From Streptosporangiaceae bacterium (GTDB taxonomy: Bacteria; Actinomycetota; Actinomycetes; Streptosporangiales; Streptosporangiaceae): a stretch of 6,291 nt of DNA. The stretch spans positions 1 to 6,291 of the forward strand of contig JASHSZ010000235.1 in the NCBI GenBank assembly GCA_030040815.1. The letters are read 5' to 3'. A program made the translations under genes and the position numbers. How positions within the stretch are numbered: the first letter of the stretch is position 1; the number at the start of each line of letters is the position of its first letter. Below the pieces are notes generated by a model, which saw only the letters and a program-made list of their open reading frames with translations, made no database searches and was not told the origin of the DNA. Shown one piece after another: positions 5,209 through 6,291 of this stretch.

Positions 5209-6291
5209 ATGCTGGTGATCCACGGTGTCTGGGCGAACGGCGCGCTGCGCGTGTGGGCCGAGGACTCCGGACAGCCAGCTGGCGGGCCGGCCCGGCCGGC
5301 CCGGACGGTCATGCCACTGCGGCCGCACCCGTTCGCCGCAGCTGCCGGGGTGCTGGCCGACGTACTGGCCGAGCAACCCGACGTCAGCGACCTGGTCCGC
5401 AAGGCCGACGAGGGCGAGCTGACCTTGTGGCTGCCCGGCACGTCCCTGCGTCCGGCGGGCTCACCGGACTTGGTCGACCTGGTGACCGATGGCGCGCCCG
5501 TCGTCGGCGCGGTGCCGGTGCGGGGAACGCCGGTAACCGCTGCCCGCCGCGCCGGCTCCGCCGCCACGGCGGCCGAGGAGTCCCTGGCTCCGTGGCAGGT
5601 CCCGGTCCTGAGCTTCGACCCCGACGCCGCGCTTGACCTGCTGTGGGTCATGGGCCAGCAAGACGCCCGGCTCAGTGACGGCGTCCTGGCCGGCAGCATG
5701 CACTACCTCGCCGCGCTCGGCACGCTGGCGACGGACCTCGCAGCCCGCGCTCGCGTGCTACCCGGCCTGTACGACGGCGGCGACGGCGGCGAGGGCTATG
5801 CGGCGCGCTGGCGGCCGGTGCTCACCGGCGCCGACGCGCTGCGCGCCCGCGAACTGACCATCGCGCTCCCGCCACTGTGCCGCGCAACCAGCGCCGACGG
5901 CGAGCCGTCGGCCGCCATCGTGACGTCGGCACTGGACGAACTGACCGACGCCGCCGTCCGGGCCAAGCTGGCCGCGGTGCCCGGCTTGGCGCTGCTGCGA
6001 GCCAGCCCGGAGGCGCCGCTGACCGACCGCTGGGCCGCCGCGCTGACGGGCCCGGACGGTCAGCTGACCGTGACCGCCCGCGAGCGAGCCAGCGCCGCGC
6101 AGCTGGCCTTCGCGCTCTGGGCCTGGCACGACGCTGCGCAGGAGCCACCAGGGCCGGTGCGGACCTGCTTCCGGCTCATCGAGCCGGAGCCGCCGGAGGG
6201 GGCAGACGAGGAACGGTCCGGCCGGCCGGCTGAGCACGATCATCCTGGGCACGCCGCCGGTGATGGCTGGCGGGTCGAGCTCGCGCTGCAG
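5209..6291 (+). CDS. HelZ-like SNF2-family DEAD/DEAH helicase, N-terminal part only (3' truncated)
   Basis: From ATG 5209, 361 codons run without a stop to the window edge; the frame ends exactly on a complete codon. The start MLVIHGVWANGALRVWAEDS is the typical N-terminus of large (about 1,000-residue) actinobacterial SNF2 helicases such as M. tuberculosis HelZ (Rv2101). Further matching blocks are H40-PFAA, W129-QVPVLSFD, A199-RWRPVL, L220-PPLCRA, W275-AAALTGPD, P316-VRTCFRLIEP and G353-WRVELALQ. This is the non-catalytic helicase-associated region; the two RecA-like ATPase lobes would lie to the right. Such proteins are ATP-driven DNA translocases, presumably remodelling protein-DNA complexes, but this subgroup is poorly studied. 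Residues 25-32 are a Gly/Pro/Ala/Arg linker encoded by an extreme GC palindrome. The assignment is recognition from memory, not a search. Confidence 0.88.
   Translation, partial: MLVIHGVWANGALRVWAEDSGQPAGGPARPARTVMPLRPHPFAAAAGVLADVLAEQPDVSDLVRKADEGELTLWLPGTSLRPAGSPDLVDLVTDGAPVVGAVPVRGTPVTAARRAGSAATAAEESLAPWQVPVLSFDPDAALDLLWVMGQQDARLSDGVLAGSMHYLAALGTLATDLAARARVLPGLYDGGDGGEGYAARWRPVLTGADALRARELTIALPPLCRATSADGEPSAAIVTSALDELTDAAVRAKLAAVPGLALLRASPEAPLTDRWAAALTGPDGQLTVTARERASAAQLAFALWAWHDAAQEPPGPVRTCFRLIEPEPPEGADEERSGRPAEHDHPGHAAGDGWRVELALQ
5284..5302. repeat. 19-bp near-perfect GC palindrome inside the helicase gene
   Basis: GGGCCGGCC (5284-5292), one central C, then GGCCGGCCC (5294-5302): arms are perfectly complementary, and GGCCGGCC occurs twice nine bases apart. 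It encodes part of the GPARPAR linker of the helicase (residues 26-32). It could be low-complexity codon choice for Pro/Ala/Arg or an unstable expansion site. Confidence 0.7.

Noticed and set aside
4950..5636. 228-codon plus-strand frame and the 198-codon minus-strand frame at 5103-5699
   Set aside because: Both overlap the start of the SNF2 helicase frame, which has a ribosome binding site, a family-typical N-terminus and continues open to the window edge.

Overview
The window is about 6.3 kb of very GC-rich DNA with dense, tightly packed genes, strong third-position G/C bias, and GTG starts next to ATG starts. It encodes a mycothiol S-conjugate amidase (Mca). Mycothiol is confined to Actinomycetota, so the source is almost certainly a high-GC actinomycete. 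Two small membrane proteins resemble families I associate with Streptomyces and its relatives (DUF6186-like and DUF6256-like), but the genus cannot be fixed from this sequence.

Layout. (1) 1-1266 (+): the 3' part of a 14-helix DHA2-type (EmrB/QacA-like) MFS drug/proton antiporter, cut by the left edge. (2) 1345-1383: a perfect 18-bp inverted repeat with a 3-nt loop, lying between two convergent genes and very likely their shared terminator. (3) 1403-1903 (-): greA, the transcript cleavage factor, with promoter candidates in the 297-bp divergent spacer. (4) 2201-2868 (+): two short membrane-protein genes of unknown function, effectively abutting. (5) 2991-3611 (+): a cytoplasmic SGNH/GDSL hydrolase with its own promoter-like sequence placed so that the transcript would be leaderless. 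(6) 3819-4745 (+): mca, overlapping by its stop codon a single-helix small membrane protein (4745-5074). (7) 5209 to the right edge (+): 361 codons with no stop, recognisable as the N-terminal part of a HelZ-like actinobacterial SNF2 helicase. Its ATPase core lies outside the window.

How the genes work together. greA and mca, with a small single-helix protein gene after mca, are neighbours in other actinomycetes, including Mycobacterium tuberculosis. Here the usual small membrane-protein gene beside greA (DUF4307 family, from memory) is not visible, and three plus-strand genes sit between greA and mca. Mca cleaves mycothiol conjugates of toxins and drugs, giving a mercapturic acid that is exported; the MFS exporter nearby is thematically compatible, but it is convergent and separated by a strong terminator, so no co-regulation is implied. 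I see no tRNA, rRNA, CRISPR array, insertion sequence or phage feature. I do not see a clear novel defence or mobile system. The least explained part is the pair of small membrane proteins with the SGNH hydrolase between greA and mca.
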